Origin: Tetradesmus obliquus
Lineage: Eukaryota; Chlorophyta; Chlorophyceae; Sphaeropleales; Scenedesmaceae
DNA length: 64,000 nucleotides
Direction of reading: 5' to 3'
NCBI GenBank assembly: GCA_030272155.1
Contig: CP126197.1
Location: 3,712,001-3,776,000 of the forward strand
Positions 10,790-23,422 of the stretch are shown in pieces. Under the pieces are notes generated by a model. The model worked only from the letters and a program-made list of their open reading frames with translations. It did not search any database and had not been told where the DNA came from. The position numbers and the translations under genes are program-made. Every line of letters begins with the position of its first letter. The stretch's first letter is position 1.

Positions 10790-13498
10790 ATGGCATCAAC
10801 ACAAGTCAAAGTGCTGGTGCTGCCAGTGCTGCGGCGCTACTGGCTGTTCCATGCGTGGAAAGAGGTGCCACCACAGCCTCCAGGCGTCAAACCAAGCTGG
10901 AGGGACACGGTGCAGTCAAAGGTACTGCCAGGTCACATGCTGCACTGCAGCAAACCTTGGGCCCAGGTTGCTGTCATAATGGCTGGGGTCCTGCTGTCAG
11001 TTGGAGCACCAGTCTGTCCATGTGCTTGCAGGAGAGGAGACAGTAAAGCATTCCAGCCAGCCATACGCTGCAGAAAACAGCAAGCTGTACATGTGTGGCA
11101 ACCGCAGCAGCTTGCACAAGCTCTATAGACACACTCCAGTAGCAGCGGCGGCAGCAGCAGCAGTAGCAAACGGTAAGGGCACCAAAGGTCACCACGTGCT
11201 GGGCTGGCTGTGCTGCTGCTGACGTGTCATGGCAGGTGGTAGCCAGCTTCCAGAGCCAGTGGACCAAGCTGGAGGCAGCGCCACAGGGCACACTGAACCA
11301 CAGGCTCTTCAAGTAAGACAGACAGACTGATGGTGACTAGAACTGGATGCTGCTGCTTGCGAGAGCAGTTCACAACCATTGCTTTTCACTGCTTCGCGTC
11401 AGCAGCCAGAGGCTCTTCAAGTGAGACAGCTAAACGGATGGTGACTAGAACTGGCTGCTGCTGCCTGCAAGAGCAGCGAAATGCACTGCTTTTCATCTTG
11501 ACTGTTGAGATACACAGGGCATAGCACAACGGTAGTACATAAGGAGCATGTAGTGGCAGCTGCCAGTGGCACTGAACTTCGCACGGCTATCTGCCAGATT
11601 GCCAGTGGCAATACAGTTGCTGCCCTCCCACCAGCTGCCACGTTCATCAGCACTAGCCAACAGTGCCCTGCTGCTTGTGTCCAACGCCAGCCCATCCAAG
11701 ACCAATTTTGGATCCTTTTGCACGCCGCAGGTTTGGCCAGTATGTGCTGTCCAAGGTTGACCCCTCGGAGAGCTTCCTCAAGGCGCTGCCGCAGCAGGCC
11801 GACAGCCTGGACATACTGTACCCGGTGAGTTGCTAAGGGGAGATAAGGCGTTTGGCCAGCCTAACAGCAGCTGTAAGGCATGAAAGGCATGGCTTAAGGC
11901 AGCTGGTTCTTGATTGTGTGGTTCTTACTACTGATAAGTGGCACCAGCTGGGCGGGCAAGGCATGAAAGTGCCAGTTCCACTAAGTTAGCGTCTCTTGCA
12001 GCATAGTGGAAACATGCCTGAGGCGTCCTTGTGATGGATGCATACTCAAGGCGCTGCCGCAGCAGGCCGACAGCCTGGACATCCTGTACCCGGTGAGCAC
12101 AGTGATTGGAAGCACAAGGGAGAATGTTTTTGGACAGCCTGATAGCGCCTGCGGGGCACAAAGGATGCAGCTGCTGCTTGAGTGTTTGAGCACACCATTG
12201 TATACAGTGCCATGGCGTGCTGTGCAAGCCAGCTAACCAGAGCAGAGCACCCTTTCTCACCCGCAATGCATGCCTGCTCGCTTGCCTCCCAACCTCCTGC
12301 AACACTCTTTCGCCACCCGTGTCGCTGTGGCGTGCTACGCAGGCCAGCTTACCAGAGCGGTTGGTGCGGCGGCGGCTGCGGCTGCTGGCTGCCAAGGCGC
12401 AGCCGTTCCATGCCAGCAGGTTTCGGATGTGGATCGCCATCCTGCTGCCGCAGATCCCTCTGATCCCGCTGCCGCTGCCGAATGTGACGATATATTACAC
12501 CATCTGGCGCATCGCATCCAACAGATCGGCAGGCAGAGGTGCGGCGTGCGGCCAGTGCACGCAAGTGCCCGGGTGCTCTGTATGCCTTATGCTGTCTATA
12601 TTGCTGAGGTGTTGGTTTCTGGTGGCGTGTTCACACGTGGGCAGCCGCATGTAATGGCAAGCTGCCTGCGCTGCTGCTGCGGAAGTAATGGGCAGCATGG
12701 GCTGTGTTGCAATGCATGCCATTCCTCTTCAGCTGCCAAGTGACGTTTTGCTGCTACGATCTGCATGCAATGCATGCCATTCCTCTTCAGCTGCCAATTG
12801 TGCAAATTGGTGCTGCATTGCATGCAGGTGCTGCTTCGCTTGCCGCTGCGCTTGAGCTGGCCAGCGATGCACAGCGGCTGAAGCTGGCGCAGCAGCTGCG
12901 GCAGCTGCAGCAGCAGGGCGTGCAGCTGCAGCGGGGCAGTTGGGCGGAGCATCTGGCAGCAGAGGCTGACAGGTGAGCCTGCTGCTGCTGTAGATGCTGC
13001 TGCGATACAATATGCAGCACTTGATGTGACTGCAGCAGTGCTGTGTATAACAGGGCAGCACTTGCCACAGTACTGGTCGTGTTCCTGCGTGTGTTGTAGC
13101 ATCACGTGGTGTTTCAACGACATGCGACATGCCTACTTTACATCCAGAGCAACGCCGCCTCATTCTGCATGCCTGTGCTGCTGCAGCTTACAACAACAGG
13201 TGCAACAGCAAAAGGCAGCCAACAGCAGCAGCAGCAGCAGCAGAGAGCAGCCTGCAGAGGAGCAGCAGCCGAGGCAGCTGCCGCTGCCGGTGTTCATTCC
13301 AGACAAGCATCTGGATCAGCTGGTGGAGCCTGCTGAAAGGTATGAGCAGCTGCGTGCTCTTGATGCTGTCGCTTGCACTTGCAGGTGCTGCTGCTGCTGT
13401 CAATCAAGCTGCTGCTGTTTCCGATGACATAACACACCGCGAGCAGACGTCTCCTGCCTAGGTCCAGTTTGGCGTTGCTGACTGCGGCTGACTGACTG

Positions 13499-13548
<50 letters not shown>

Positions 13549-13688
13549 GGCGCAGGCTGCTCAGCCCGCTGCCGGAGTCTGCAGTGCTGCGGCTGGCTGA
13601 ACTGTACGACCAGCACCACCTCATGGAGCACTACAGGGCAGCCAACAGGAAGTGCCTGGAGCAGCAGCAGCAGCAGCAGCAGCAGTAA
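10790..13688 (+). CDS. Mit_KHE1-family (mitochondrial K+/H+ exchange-related) protein
   Basis: Members of this family (yeast and plant proteins linked to mitochondrial K+/H+ exchange) are membrane-associated; the biochemical role is poorly defined. Seven exons: 10790-10921, 11236-11312, 11731-11824, 12343-12538, 12828-12972, 13187-13339, 13556-13688, giving 309 aa with all phases agreeing. Landmarks: RRYWLFHAWKEVPP near the start; APQGTLNHRLFKFGQYVLSK; the core AKAQPFHASRFRMWIAILLP with IPLIPLPLPNVTIYYTIWR, matching the plant PFHKSRYYFWM and PIIPNLPFFFCVWR block; then FIPDKHLDQLVEP and ESAVLRLAELYD. The protein ends in eight glutamines. Exons 2 and 3 have copies of their ends in introns. Confidence 0.72.
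11395..11470 (+). repeat. Copy of KHE1 exon 2 end and intron start
   Basis: The bases from about 11300 to 11370 (exon 2 end RLFK, donor and following intron) are repeated almost unchanged at about 11405-11470. The GT donor is kept as GTGAGA. Confidence 0.75.
12040..12100 (+). repeat. Copy of KHE1 exon 3 end plus donor
   Basis: The last 45 bases of exon 3 (LKALPQQADSLDILYP) and the GTGAG donor, genuine end 11824, recur at about 12046-12092. Identity is nearly complete, so the copy is recent or conserved. Confidence 0.8.
12705..12802 (+). repeat. Short intronic direct repeat in KHE1
   Basis: A segment beginning AATGCATGCCATTCCTCTTC occurs at about 12710 and again at about 12768, both within intron 4. 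Confidence 0.7.
13503..13555 (+). repeat. Intronic CTG tract abutting KHE1 exon 7 acceptor
   Basis: About 14 CTG units run to GGGGCGCAG, the acceptor of the last exon at 13556. The sense-strand CTG orientation matches other acceptors in the window. Confidence 0.8.
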
Positions 13689-14585
13689 CAACAGCAGCCA
13701 TGCACTCAAAGTCAGGGCAGCAGCTGTCATGGTGTTGCTGCACTCTGATGCAGCTTATGCTCCCCATGTTTTACTGCACTGGGCCGCTTGCAAGCCAATT
13801 GGCCATTGCCTGTATTGCTTCAAGGAATCCGAGACGATTGTGCAGGTTGCGCTTACTGATGCTAGTTTCGGGGATAGAGCAGCACAAATCACACTGTCAG
13901 TTGTCTGTTCCAGCACAGAACGGGGGCAGAATCTGTCCAGCCTTGCTGGGGCCCCCATGTAATGATTACTTCATGGATCAGCTGTCAGACTGAGCTTGAG
14001 ATGCAGCCTATGGCTCCTGGCACGTCTATGCGTTTTTTGTGGTTGCTTGATTAGCGAGAAGGGTTCTCGTCACCAGAGTATGAGCTAAGCTGGGGCTGTA
14101 CTTCCGTTGCGAAGGCGGTTGTACGGCACAACTTGGCATGCCGATTGATGGGGTTGTGGTGTGACCTGAACGAAAGCTACTGAGGCTTTATAGACAGTTT
14201 ATACATCGTTTTCCTCCTGCCTGAGATCTAACTGTGCAGCCGCAGCAACGCACCAGGTGATGCTGGCGAGGACTGCCTTTTAAACAGACGTAAAGGCAGG
14301 CCACGTGGTCCAGCAGGTCTCGTAGCACAGTCCATTAATTTCGATTCACAAACAACACATCATTGATGCGCACCTGGTCCGAAAAGAGTTTCTGAAAAAA
14401 CCCAACAGACTTGCACCCTGCAGTGGTGACGAGGCCCCACTTTATAGCGGCAACCAGCAAGGCCTCTCTTCATTGAGGGAGAGTGAGATTCGATATTCAT
14501 AAACGTTCATTATCTATAAACAAAAGAGATCGTTTGGGATTGAGTTGCCGTGATAGTTTCAAGCATTCTTAGGCCATCTCGCAGC
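13689..14585 (+). other. KHE1 3' UTR and zinc-finger gene 5' region
   Basis: No coding sequence is recognised. A TGTAA at 13958-13962, about 270 nt after the KHE1 stop, probably marks its 3' end. The later part, relatively AT-rich around 14320-14560, should hold the promoter of the next gene. Confidence 0.45.
13958..13962 (+). terminator. Candidate poly(A) signal for KHE1
   Basis: TGTAA lies 270 nt downstream of the stop codon, a usual distance for a chlorophyte 3' end. Confidence 0.45.
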
Positions 14586-17495
14586 ATGGTATCGCTGGCA
14601 GAGGCGCCTAGGCCTGGATTGGAGCAAAAGAACTTAGTGATGGTGCGTGACACGCAGCTGCGGCCCGGGCATGCAGTAATTGGCGTGCTGAACTGACTTT
14701 CAACACCATCGTGTCTGCAGGCGTCTGCAGCTACGGCACAAGATGCTCTGGACGATCAGGCAGCGCTTTTCGACAGCGATGAGTTCAGGATGTGAGTATC
14801 ATTAGCTGTGAGCACTCCAAACCTTACTGCATGTCGAAGTCTCAACACTTTTTCGTCTTGCTTGCATCCAGGTACTGCTACAAGGTGCTGCCCTGCGCTA
14901 AGCGTGCTGCACATGAATGGACAACCTGTCCTTGGGCACACCCAGGTGAGCGGCCAGGCGCTCAGCACTGTCGTATATGCAGGAGTCTGTAGCTGGCATC
15001 GTGCCTGCTCACGCCCGACTGCCGCGTTCTTGTTTACAGGAGAAAAGGCTCGTCGCAGGGACCCTCGTGTGTATTCCTACCTGGCCATCCCGTGCCCAGA
15101 CACAAAGGAGGTGAGAGCCACGGCTGCGATGGACACTCTCGATACGTGCAGCTCTCTACCCTACGCTTTTAGTTTTCTGCTATAGTTATTACGACTACAC
15201 ATTGCAATTTTTGCAGTTTCCTGCCTGCTTAGCCAGAGGTTGCTGTTTTCGGAAGCTGCCGTCACGGGTCGGTGCTGTTGTCCCCGAGGCAGTCATGACC
15301 TTCACACTTTGCGTGCGCCTGCAGGGCAAGGAGTGCCCCCGAGGGGATGACTGCCCCAACTGCCACAGGTTGGTGAATCACAGCATGCCAGCACAGCCTT
15401 CTTTCACATACTTGGACGGCGAGCCAGCAACTGCGCCCCAGCCAATGCGCCCCAGCCAATGCTCCCCGAGGCTGTCGCACCTGAATGCAGCAACCTTAGC
15501 ATGCAGCGGTCGCATGCATGAGCACATCTGTCGTAGCTGTGCCGGCACAACGTGTGATGGCTGCATTGTGCTCGCCTGATCTACAGCTGCCAGCAAGTGC
15601 GCGGTTAGCACCTGCAACGGTGCTCCCGCAGTTGCTCTGCATCTGTTCCTGCCTACATGATCCTTCTGCCACTGACAATTGCACTGTCGCCTGCCTGTGC
15701 TTACTTTCCTGCAGCCTGTTTGAGTACTGGCTGCACCCCAGCCGCTACCGCACGCAGCTGTGCCGCAACAATGACGGCAGCCACTGCAAGCGGCAGATCT
15801 GCTTCTTCGCACACAGGTGAGCAGCCGCCGGGGCGACAGCTGCTGTGGACTGGCACTTCAAGAGGCTTCCATAGTAACATGTTACATCCGTCCTGGGCGC
15901 TCTGCTGCTTCACCTTTGCAACTTGTGGCAAGCCTTGTGCATCTCTCATCTTGTTTGCTGCGTGCTGCGCCATCCAATGCATCTGCTGCTGTGTGATGTG
16001 CTCACCTGCTTCCTCACCACGTGCTTTGCACACGATTCGGTTTGGTTTCTTCCTTTCCTGCAGCATTGACGAGCTGCGCGTGCCGGACCACAGCCACCTC
16101 AACATCCCTGATGAGCTGAAGCAGCAGAGCAGCGGCGGCAGCAGCCCCAAGACCGCCACAGCAGCAGCAGCAGCAGCACCGGACAGCGGCAGCAGCAGCC
16201 CCAGCCACAAGGCACACAAGGACCGCCGCGGCGGCAAGAGCAGCGCTGGCAAGGCGCCTGCTGCTGCCAAAGACTGGCATGCCGCTGGCTCCCCAGTGCA
16301 CGCTGCAGGGACTGGCAGCCTGAGCCGCCACCCCTCGCTGCCTGTGCCATGCGCAGAGCACCAGGTGCTGTGCCGCAGCCTGTCTGTTGATGTGGGTGTG
16401 CGCAACGGCAATGCTGGCGGCAGCAGCAGCACACTGGCTCGCATGGCCTCTGGAGGCTTTGGCAGCGGCAGCGAGGCTGCTGCTGCTGGCGGCATGTTCA
16501 GTTGCGCCATGCCAGGTGACCCTGAGGTCCCTGAGCCGCTGCCTTCCCCGCAGCGCGCTGCAGCAATGGCAACAGCCCAGCAGCAGCAGCAGATGCTCGC
16601 GCTGCGCGAGCAGCAGCAGCAGCACCTGGCCGAGGCGTCCCTCACTGCAGCAGCTGCACAGGCGATGTACGAGCACAACATGAACCTGCAGCAGCTGCTC
16701 ATGCTGCAGCAGCAGCAGCAGCAGCAGATCAAGCAGCAGCAGGCCGCCGCCGCATGGGCGGGCTACGGCGCTGCAGCCAATGCAGCGGCTGCAGCAGGCT
16801 TCAGCAGCGAGTATGGCAGTGTGATGTCATCTGCGAGCCCACCGCTGTCACCCGACTCTGCGAGCTTGCTGTCATCGGTGGGCCCGGATGACGCCAACAG
16901 CAGCATGGGCGGTTACACCTCCTACGGCTCATCCTCCTGCAGCTATGTGTCACCCTATGCAGGTGGCAGCAGCATGAGCTGGCAGCGCCAGCCGCTGCCG
17001 AGGACGCTGTCTGGCTTTACAAGCTACAGCCCGCAAGCAGCTCAATGCAATGCGCAGTCGCCCGCTTTCAGGTACCAGAGCCTGGATTCCGGTGTGTCTG
17101 CTGCCGCTGCGGCTGCATCAGCTATGCCTGGCTCGGCTGCCGAGGTTGCTGCGATGCGCTCAAAGCAGCTGCAGCAGGCGGAGATGCTGCGCTACTCGCC
17201 GCAGGCGCGTGCGCAGGCCATGATGGCAATGCATGGCGGCTACGCGCCGCCTGCAGGCAGCATGGGCATGTGCGCGTCCCCGCAGTATGCTGCGCAGCAG
17301 CAGATGATGCAGGCGCAGCAGCAGCAGCAGAATGCGCAGCAGCAGGGTTTGGGTGACCAGCTAAACCTCGGTGATGTGGCTGACCTCGTGGACTCTGTGA
17401 ACCGCGGGGAGCTTGGAGAGTGTGGCAGCCAGGTGCTGACTGGAGTGATTGGGCTGCTGATGCAGCAGCTGCAGCACCAGCAGCTGGCGGCCTGA
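14586..17495 (+). CDS. Arginine-rich tandem CCCH zinc-finger (RR-TZF) protein
   Basis: Plant RR-TZF proteins bind AU-rich RNA and shuttle between the nucleus and P-bodies or stress granules; that role is inferred here from the family. Seven exons: 14586-14642, 14721-14791, 14872-14945, 15040-15110, 15325-15368, 15715-15816, 16064-17495; 616 aa, all phases agree. Order: [36 protein letters not shown] (the arginine-rich element), a first finger C-x8-C-x5-C-x3-H ([20 protein letters not shown]), [15 protein letters not shown], then a second finger C-x7-C-x4-C-x3-H ending CFFAH. The remaining 480 or so residues are Q/A/S/G-rich low complexity, ending [18 protein letters not shown]. The start is the only ATG that splices in phase to the conserved region. 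Large opposite-strand open frames over exon 7 come from codon bias. Confidence 0.9.
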
Positions 17496-20400
17496 GCTTG
17501 CAGGAAATGTGTCCTGCAAGGCATGTTTGCAGGACGGTTTGATGTGGGCTTGCAGGACGCTTCGAAATCCGGTTTCATTGAGTTTGCAGGCATGGGAGTG
17601 GGGAGGTTGCATGTCGAGCGCTTGCTTGGCATGCAAAGAGCTGTTGTGACGCTGAGATGCTGCATGTTATTATGTTCGTTGCATCGGCTGGTCAGTGACC
17701 GGTGCAAAGTAATTTGTGTATAGGATTGTGGAAGGAGCTGGGGGCTGCTTTGGTGGAGCATGGCAGCTTTGGGTGCGGCCCCCATGCGTGGCGGACCTGT
17801 GTGCGTTACATTGACCGCATGTTTGACTTTGTGTTTGACCGTATGGATGCAAGGCGGCTTGTTCAGTGTGGTGGTGCATCAAGCTGAGGTGTGTTCATGC
17901 CTGTGCAATCGATGGCAGGCTGGTGCGCAGCTGAAGCGCAAGGGATGTTCCTCAGCAGGATGTTCCTTGACAGCAGGATTTGCCTCGTTTTGGTTTTGTG
18001 GTCCGGGGCTGCGCAGGGGTACTCAGGCGGGCTTGCAAGGTGCTGTCCTCGCGGCACGTGCACGCTCCTTTCCCTTGAATGCACCTATTATCAGATGCAA
18101 GGGATGACCAGCCTCAGCCCCTGCTGCGCTGAGCTACGCCTGATTGATTGGCAGGCAGGGAGAACTTGGATAGAAATAGATCAGGTTTCATGTGCAACAA
18201 CTGCCGTTGGGAGTAATCGCGTCATACAGTGGGACGCTAGCAGCGACAGTATGCTGCACTGCCATTCTGTGTGTGCATGTACCACCGAGTCCAGCGTTGT
18301 GTGTGGCGCCATACCCTTTCATCTTTGCTCGTTGCATGGCCTAGTATGCTTGTGGCGTGGTGCAGGATTTGCGCCACGCATGGGTTTGCGCCACGCATGG
18401 TTGCGTGCATGCTACATGAGGATGCCCGCATTGGCTTCCCTTTGAGCAAAGGTTCTGTGAAGCTCCAATCGTCACATTGATTCGGTGTTTAGGCTGGTGT
18501 GCATGTGCCAGATGCTGCGCAACACATTGTGCAGCGCCGCGGGTCATAAATCGTCCCTGGGGCACTTACTTTGGTGTATAAAGTTGCACGAGGCGGGCTT
18601 AGGGTATACCCGTAAGGAATGAAAGAAATTAGCGGCGTTGGGACGTTGGGAATCTGCAGTTGTGGACGGTCAGAATGTTGGGGTGCTTGGGCCTGCATGC
18701 AAGCCAAGCATTTTGGTTTCGCTGCTATGCTTTGGAGGCGGGGACTGTAGTAATGTTGTATGGGTGTGTGGGTGCCGGCTGCTGCTGCATGCTGAGCGCT
18801 GCGCCGTCAGCTGCAGCAACAGCTTGATGCAGTGCACACACACATGTGGGTTTCAGTTCTGCATCAGTTGCAACCGACACCCACATATGTGTGCGCACAC
18901 GCTGTTCTCAACGGCGGTGTGTGGGCTGCGCTGTGTGTACGTACAACTACTTCTTTGGAGGTCTCTGAACGGTTGCTATCGCACGATTTGTGGATGGGCT
19001 TTCTGGTGATGCAAGCACAGCAGCCTGTGTGCTTTCCTGCGTCATCTTTCCGCGGCTTGTGCTTTGTTGCTTCTTCCTGCTGCTGTCGTGATGGCCTCAG
19101 CTGTCCATCAGTGGCGTGCTTTCCTGCACTTGTTAGTACAGTACTCCACTGCTTCCCTCTTCACTCCTACTATCATGGGCGACGCATTGGGTGGCTCATG
19201 CTGTTGTGTGGCAGTTTGCGCATGATTCGCACATGCTGTGGCACACGGTTGCGCTGTCAGCCTCTGCTGTGCAGGGATACGCCAGCACAACAGAGCGTGC
19301 GCCACACAACACGGTAGTACATTTGTGGGTGATGCATTTTAGCACGGCAATTTCCGGCCGTGGCACTTTGGTAGTATGACCGGACATGCGTGTGTCATGT
19401 GTGCATGCATTTTTGGCTGAGAGCGCTCGTTGCGTGCACTTGTCTTGTCTTGTATGGCAGTAGTAGTCCTGTGAATGTATGTGCACTGCGTGCTTGCTTG
19501 CCGCGGCAGTGCACACGTATTTGTTGGCACGCACGTCTGCCGTCTAGCACACCTTGCACTGATCTTCCATCCTTCCTCCTGCTCACGCTGCTTCGGCCCG
19601 CTACAGCCGCATATGCTGTAGCAACAGCTGTGCAACCAGTGCCAGCTTCCTGCTGACGAGAAGCGTGCCAGGATTTCGTTGCTGTGGTGCCTATTGGGGG
19701 CTGCTACAGCGGCGTTCACCGCATCCATTTTGAGTGCAGCTTGCTTGAGCATGCAGGCCCGCCTAATCGTCTGATCCTGGCCCCAAGCAGGCATGCTTCC
19801 CATCCACCATCCACCCTCCTCTTCTTGTGCCAGCTGCCAAGGCGGCGGAGTGCACGTCAACATCCTTTGGGGTATTGTGGCAGGAGCAAACATAGCAATG
19901 CAGTGCCATGCAGTAATGCAGGTTGTGATGTGGCACAGCCGCGAGGCGCACGCGGCTGTTCCGTGCGTATTATTTTGCTTGACCATGCTGTCGCGGGTTG
20001 CACAATCCATGCGGGGAGTGTTGCTTGTTTGTGCAGCACCTGCGAACACTTGCATTATCTGATGTGTTAGGCTGGAGTTGAGCTGCGGTTCCTGTTACAC
20101 GTCACCCCTGTTGGGTGCTGTGGAGTCCAGCAGCGCACTCATGCTTGCACACTGCTATCTGCTTTTACTGTGCACTGCCCGCCAGCTTTCAAGCAGCTTC
20201 CTAGCCTTTCACCATCGTCCGTCGTGCATCCCTGCAGTTTCAGTGTTTCAGTCACGGTCAGAGGTTCAGGAGACCCGCGCCATGGCTTATTAGGGTGTTT
20301 GGAAGCTTTCGTGCTTGTCAGAACAGGTGGTGCATTTCACCCCATGCTGTGCCGGCCTCTGGCATATGCATTGTGGCTCGCCAGGGCAAGTGTTCTGTGC

Positions 20401-20892
20401 TAGCGATGATTTTGCTGCAACCGGGGACCGGGGCACATGTGCGTTTGTGCTGGTGCGCGAGTGAGCCCCCATGATTCGTGGGGTGACACCAGTCAACAGC
20501 TGGCAGCATGTCGGCCAGCTCCTTGCAGTTTCTTATCAGCAGATGCTTTGTGCGGGTTTGAGAGTGGCAGAGCATGGGGCTGTTTGAATGCATGTCTTGC
20601 TTGTGCGCTGAGTTTTTGAGCTTCCGCGGCAGAAAGTCTAGCTTTTCTCGTATGTATGAGGCACACAGGAGACATGAGGTCACATGGGTGCTTGACATTG
20701 GGTTGGGATTGCATCGTGGGCTGTGGTTGCACTTCAACCCGCCCTCCGCCGTTGTTTGCATGCAGTCAGCTGGCCACAGGCTGTTTCCTCGTGGCGTGGG
20801 AGGGCTACCTTTCGCCCTCCCTATCTCAAATGTGGGTTACGCATTCTGCGTCACATCACAGGAGCATTGTACTTTGTGTATTTAACATGCAG
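17496..20892 (+). other. No recognised gene; G/T-rich on plus strand
   Basis: I find no domain or convincing exon chain here. The plus strand is rich in G and T, like the introns and UTRs of plus-strand genes in this window, so it may be transcribed rightwards (zinc-finger 3' UTR, or 5' part of the following gene). Fragments such as QLATGCFLVAWEGYLS near 20770-20830 might be coding. An imperfect inverted repeat lies at 18837-18894. Confidence 0.4.
18837..18894. repeat. Imperfect inverted repeat
   Basis: Arms at about 18837-18851 (ACACACATGTGGGT) and 18879-18894 (ACCCACATATGTGTG) are near-perfect reverse complements, separated by 27 bases. Function unknown. Confidence 0.6.
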
Positions 20893-23410
20893 CATATGCG
20901 CTTTCGCCTTGTGGCTGCTGGGCCGCAGCGCTTGGTTGATCCCAGGCAGCTCTGGCTTGCCAGGTTTGTTGAGACACGCAGTGTGTGGGGTCGTGCTGCC
21001 TCAGCTGCACACAGTTTCCCTGCCGCTGCTTTGCAGTGGTAGGCCACGCATTGATCATTGCGGAGTGTCCTCGCAACACGATTTCTACAGGCGCATGCAG
21101 CCCCAGCCTCTGGGCACGTGCATTACAGCGCAGCTGGCCAGAAGAAAAGGCCAGTTGCAACAGCTAGCGCACATGAAGGAACTGCTAGAGACCACAGCGG
21201 CATCCGCACGAGCTGCTGCTGCACTCTGCTTGCCCGAGTTACTGTGTGCTTTGAGCAGCAACGTCAGATATTGATTCCATGCCTGACAGTAGCTGCTTTT
21301 CCATGGGTTCTTTCCACAGTCACTACTACCCTTTCTGTGCTGTTGCTGGACTGCAGTTGCACATGTTTGAATGTTCTTGGCCCTCGTTGCATTGCTGCTA
21401 CGGCCCAAACGCACTGTCGGGTGCTTGCATGCACATGATGCTGCTGCTGCTCTGCAGCTGCCGCTAGTTGTTGTGCTTCCGCTGCAGAGCCTGTTGCTTG
21501 GGAGCGTCGTGCTGTTTGCACCAGGGCCCCAAGCAGACTTGGGTTATTGCTTTGGATATGCTGTGCTGGGCTAATGGCGAGCTTTGGATATGCTGTGCTG
21601 AGCTCACCAATGATGCTGTGTTGAGCCTACTTGCTGTGTGCCAGTGGTGAGGCAATGGTGGCTGATCCTGCAGGGACTTCTTTGCCATGCATAGTGCACA
21701 TGCAGCAACCGGCACCCTTCACTAGGCACACTGCTCAGTCGTGCCAGTGGGCGGGCCTGTTGTTGCCATTTTGGCAGCATTAGTTTGCACGTTTGTGCGA
21801 GTGTTGCATACCGGGCAGGATTTAGACATTACCTCGCATTGCAAGGTACAACGGATGCCAGTGGGTTGCTGTGTTGCCAGCAGGGCAGTGTTGAGCACAT
21901 TCCTGGCTAGCGGGAGCAGGTCAGGTGGATGGCAGGTGTTGGGTTCTGTGTGCTTTCCTGCAGACATGGAAGTTGATTATTGTGTTATTTGGGCTGCACA
22001 ACGTTGCCGCAGATACATACATATAATCTTGGTTGATGTGCAGTTGATGCATTGTGATGGATGATCTAATGCAGGTCTGTGTGTTGCTGTTGCACGTGGT
22101 TATGTGGATTGTGCCATCAGCTGCTTCATGTTGTACTATGTCTTACCAACCTCCGAGGACACCAACCTGGATGGTCTGCATTGGCAGGTGGTTCACATTG
22201 GCAGTTGGTATGCATTGGCAGGTGGGGATGCCACATGCATTTGCAGGTACGCAGTGCTGTGTCCTACATGCATGGCTAGACAGAAGGGGGCCAGCATTGC
22301 TGACTGGTTCTCGTGCCTTTTGGTGTGTGGAAAGGACGGTGTTATCTTGCGCTGCAGTGAGACACGGGCTGTGTTCCCGTCGTGTAACACGTATGCTTAC
22401 AACCTTGAATCGTGAAGCCGCTTGAAATCTCACGTGACTGCTTGTGTTGCTGGTGCATGAAGCCCTTTCTTCATGTGGCAGCAGTACTATCAGGCGGTAA
22501 CTGCGCGGCCGCATGCCTATCCCGGCAGCCAGTTCGTTGCCTGTTTCAGATCCATGCTTCGCAGCCTTTTCAAACTGGTCTGCCCCAAGCTGGCAGGAAC
22601 GCAGGTAACAACAAATTAGAAGGAAGAAAGCAAAGCACTGTCATGCACTGTGAGGCAGCTTGCGGCTTCCTGTTTCAGAGCCACCTACTTTGGTGTAGCT
22701 GCTTGCACTGCGTGACGCACAACCTCTTTCTTCTGTTCATGTCACACAACAAGCTGCAATTTCTATCACGGAATGTATCAAATATCATCTGGGTGAAGCT
22801 CTTCAGGGAGCTCGTTGGTGTACACAAGAATGGCATGTCATGTCACTACTTCCAGCACCTGCACTAGTAGTGCCAGCCTGGCATCAGGCCATACCCTACT
22901 CTGCTTTCTGTATCTCAGCTTGCTGCTCCCTGCCTGCCGACAATCTGTAACACATTCTTCATGGACGAGATGAGCCTCTTTACCACCGAAGTACGTGACA
23001 TGCGCTCCTTGGAGCCCTCATGTCGTCTGTGTGCTGCGGCAGCACTGCTGCCATATCCCTAACAGCGAAGTGCATCTGCTGCTGTACAGCAGTACTGTCT
23101 AGTTTGCCTCCTATCAAAGTTTTCTAGCATCCCGAACACAGGCATCAACACCAGCTGTGAAATTGTTGGCGAAGCCACACTTCGTGGTTCTGCTCCAGTG
23201 CATTTCAAGTGCATCCAGGTTTTTTTGCCAGTGCAGCATGCACCGCATTAAGAATGTGTAATATAATTGAAATGTTGTTCACATGAATGCTTTACAGACA
23301 GGAACGTGGTGACTGTGCCGCTGATCGCTGTGCAAGCAACGGCGAATGATGTGTACAGCAAGCTCATGGACAGGGGAGGCTCCGTAAAGCAGCCATGGGA
23401 GCCTGCCTGA
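20893..23410 (+). CDS. Unrecognised exons; separate gene or 5' part of NLR-like gene
   Basis: Candidate exons: 20893-20963, 21091 to about 21260, 22550-22604, 22679-22792, 22919-22990, 23142-23218 and 23302-23410. Phases agree across 20963/21091 and across 22604, 22792, 22990 and 23218; the gap from 21260 to 22550 is unresolved. Readable pieces are helix-rich: LVDPRQLWLAR, QLARRKGQLQQLAHMKELL, LAAPCLPTICNTFFMDEMSL, PAVKLLAKPHFVVLLQC and NVVTVPLIAVQATANDVY. No family is recognised. The last frame stops at 23408-23410, only 12 bases before the candidate ATG of the next gene. A donor at 23384 (GTAAAG) would instead splice in phase to 23576, making all of this the N-terminus of the NLR-like protein. 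Confidence 0.35.
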
Positions 23411-23422
23411 GCAAAGGGCCCG

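Noticed and set aside
15701-16732. 343-codon open frame on the minus strand
   Set aside because: It lies opposite the Q/A/S-rich last exon of the zinc-finger gene. CAG/GCA repeats give open frames on both strands, and its product is Cys/Leu/Ala low complexity without a domain.
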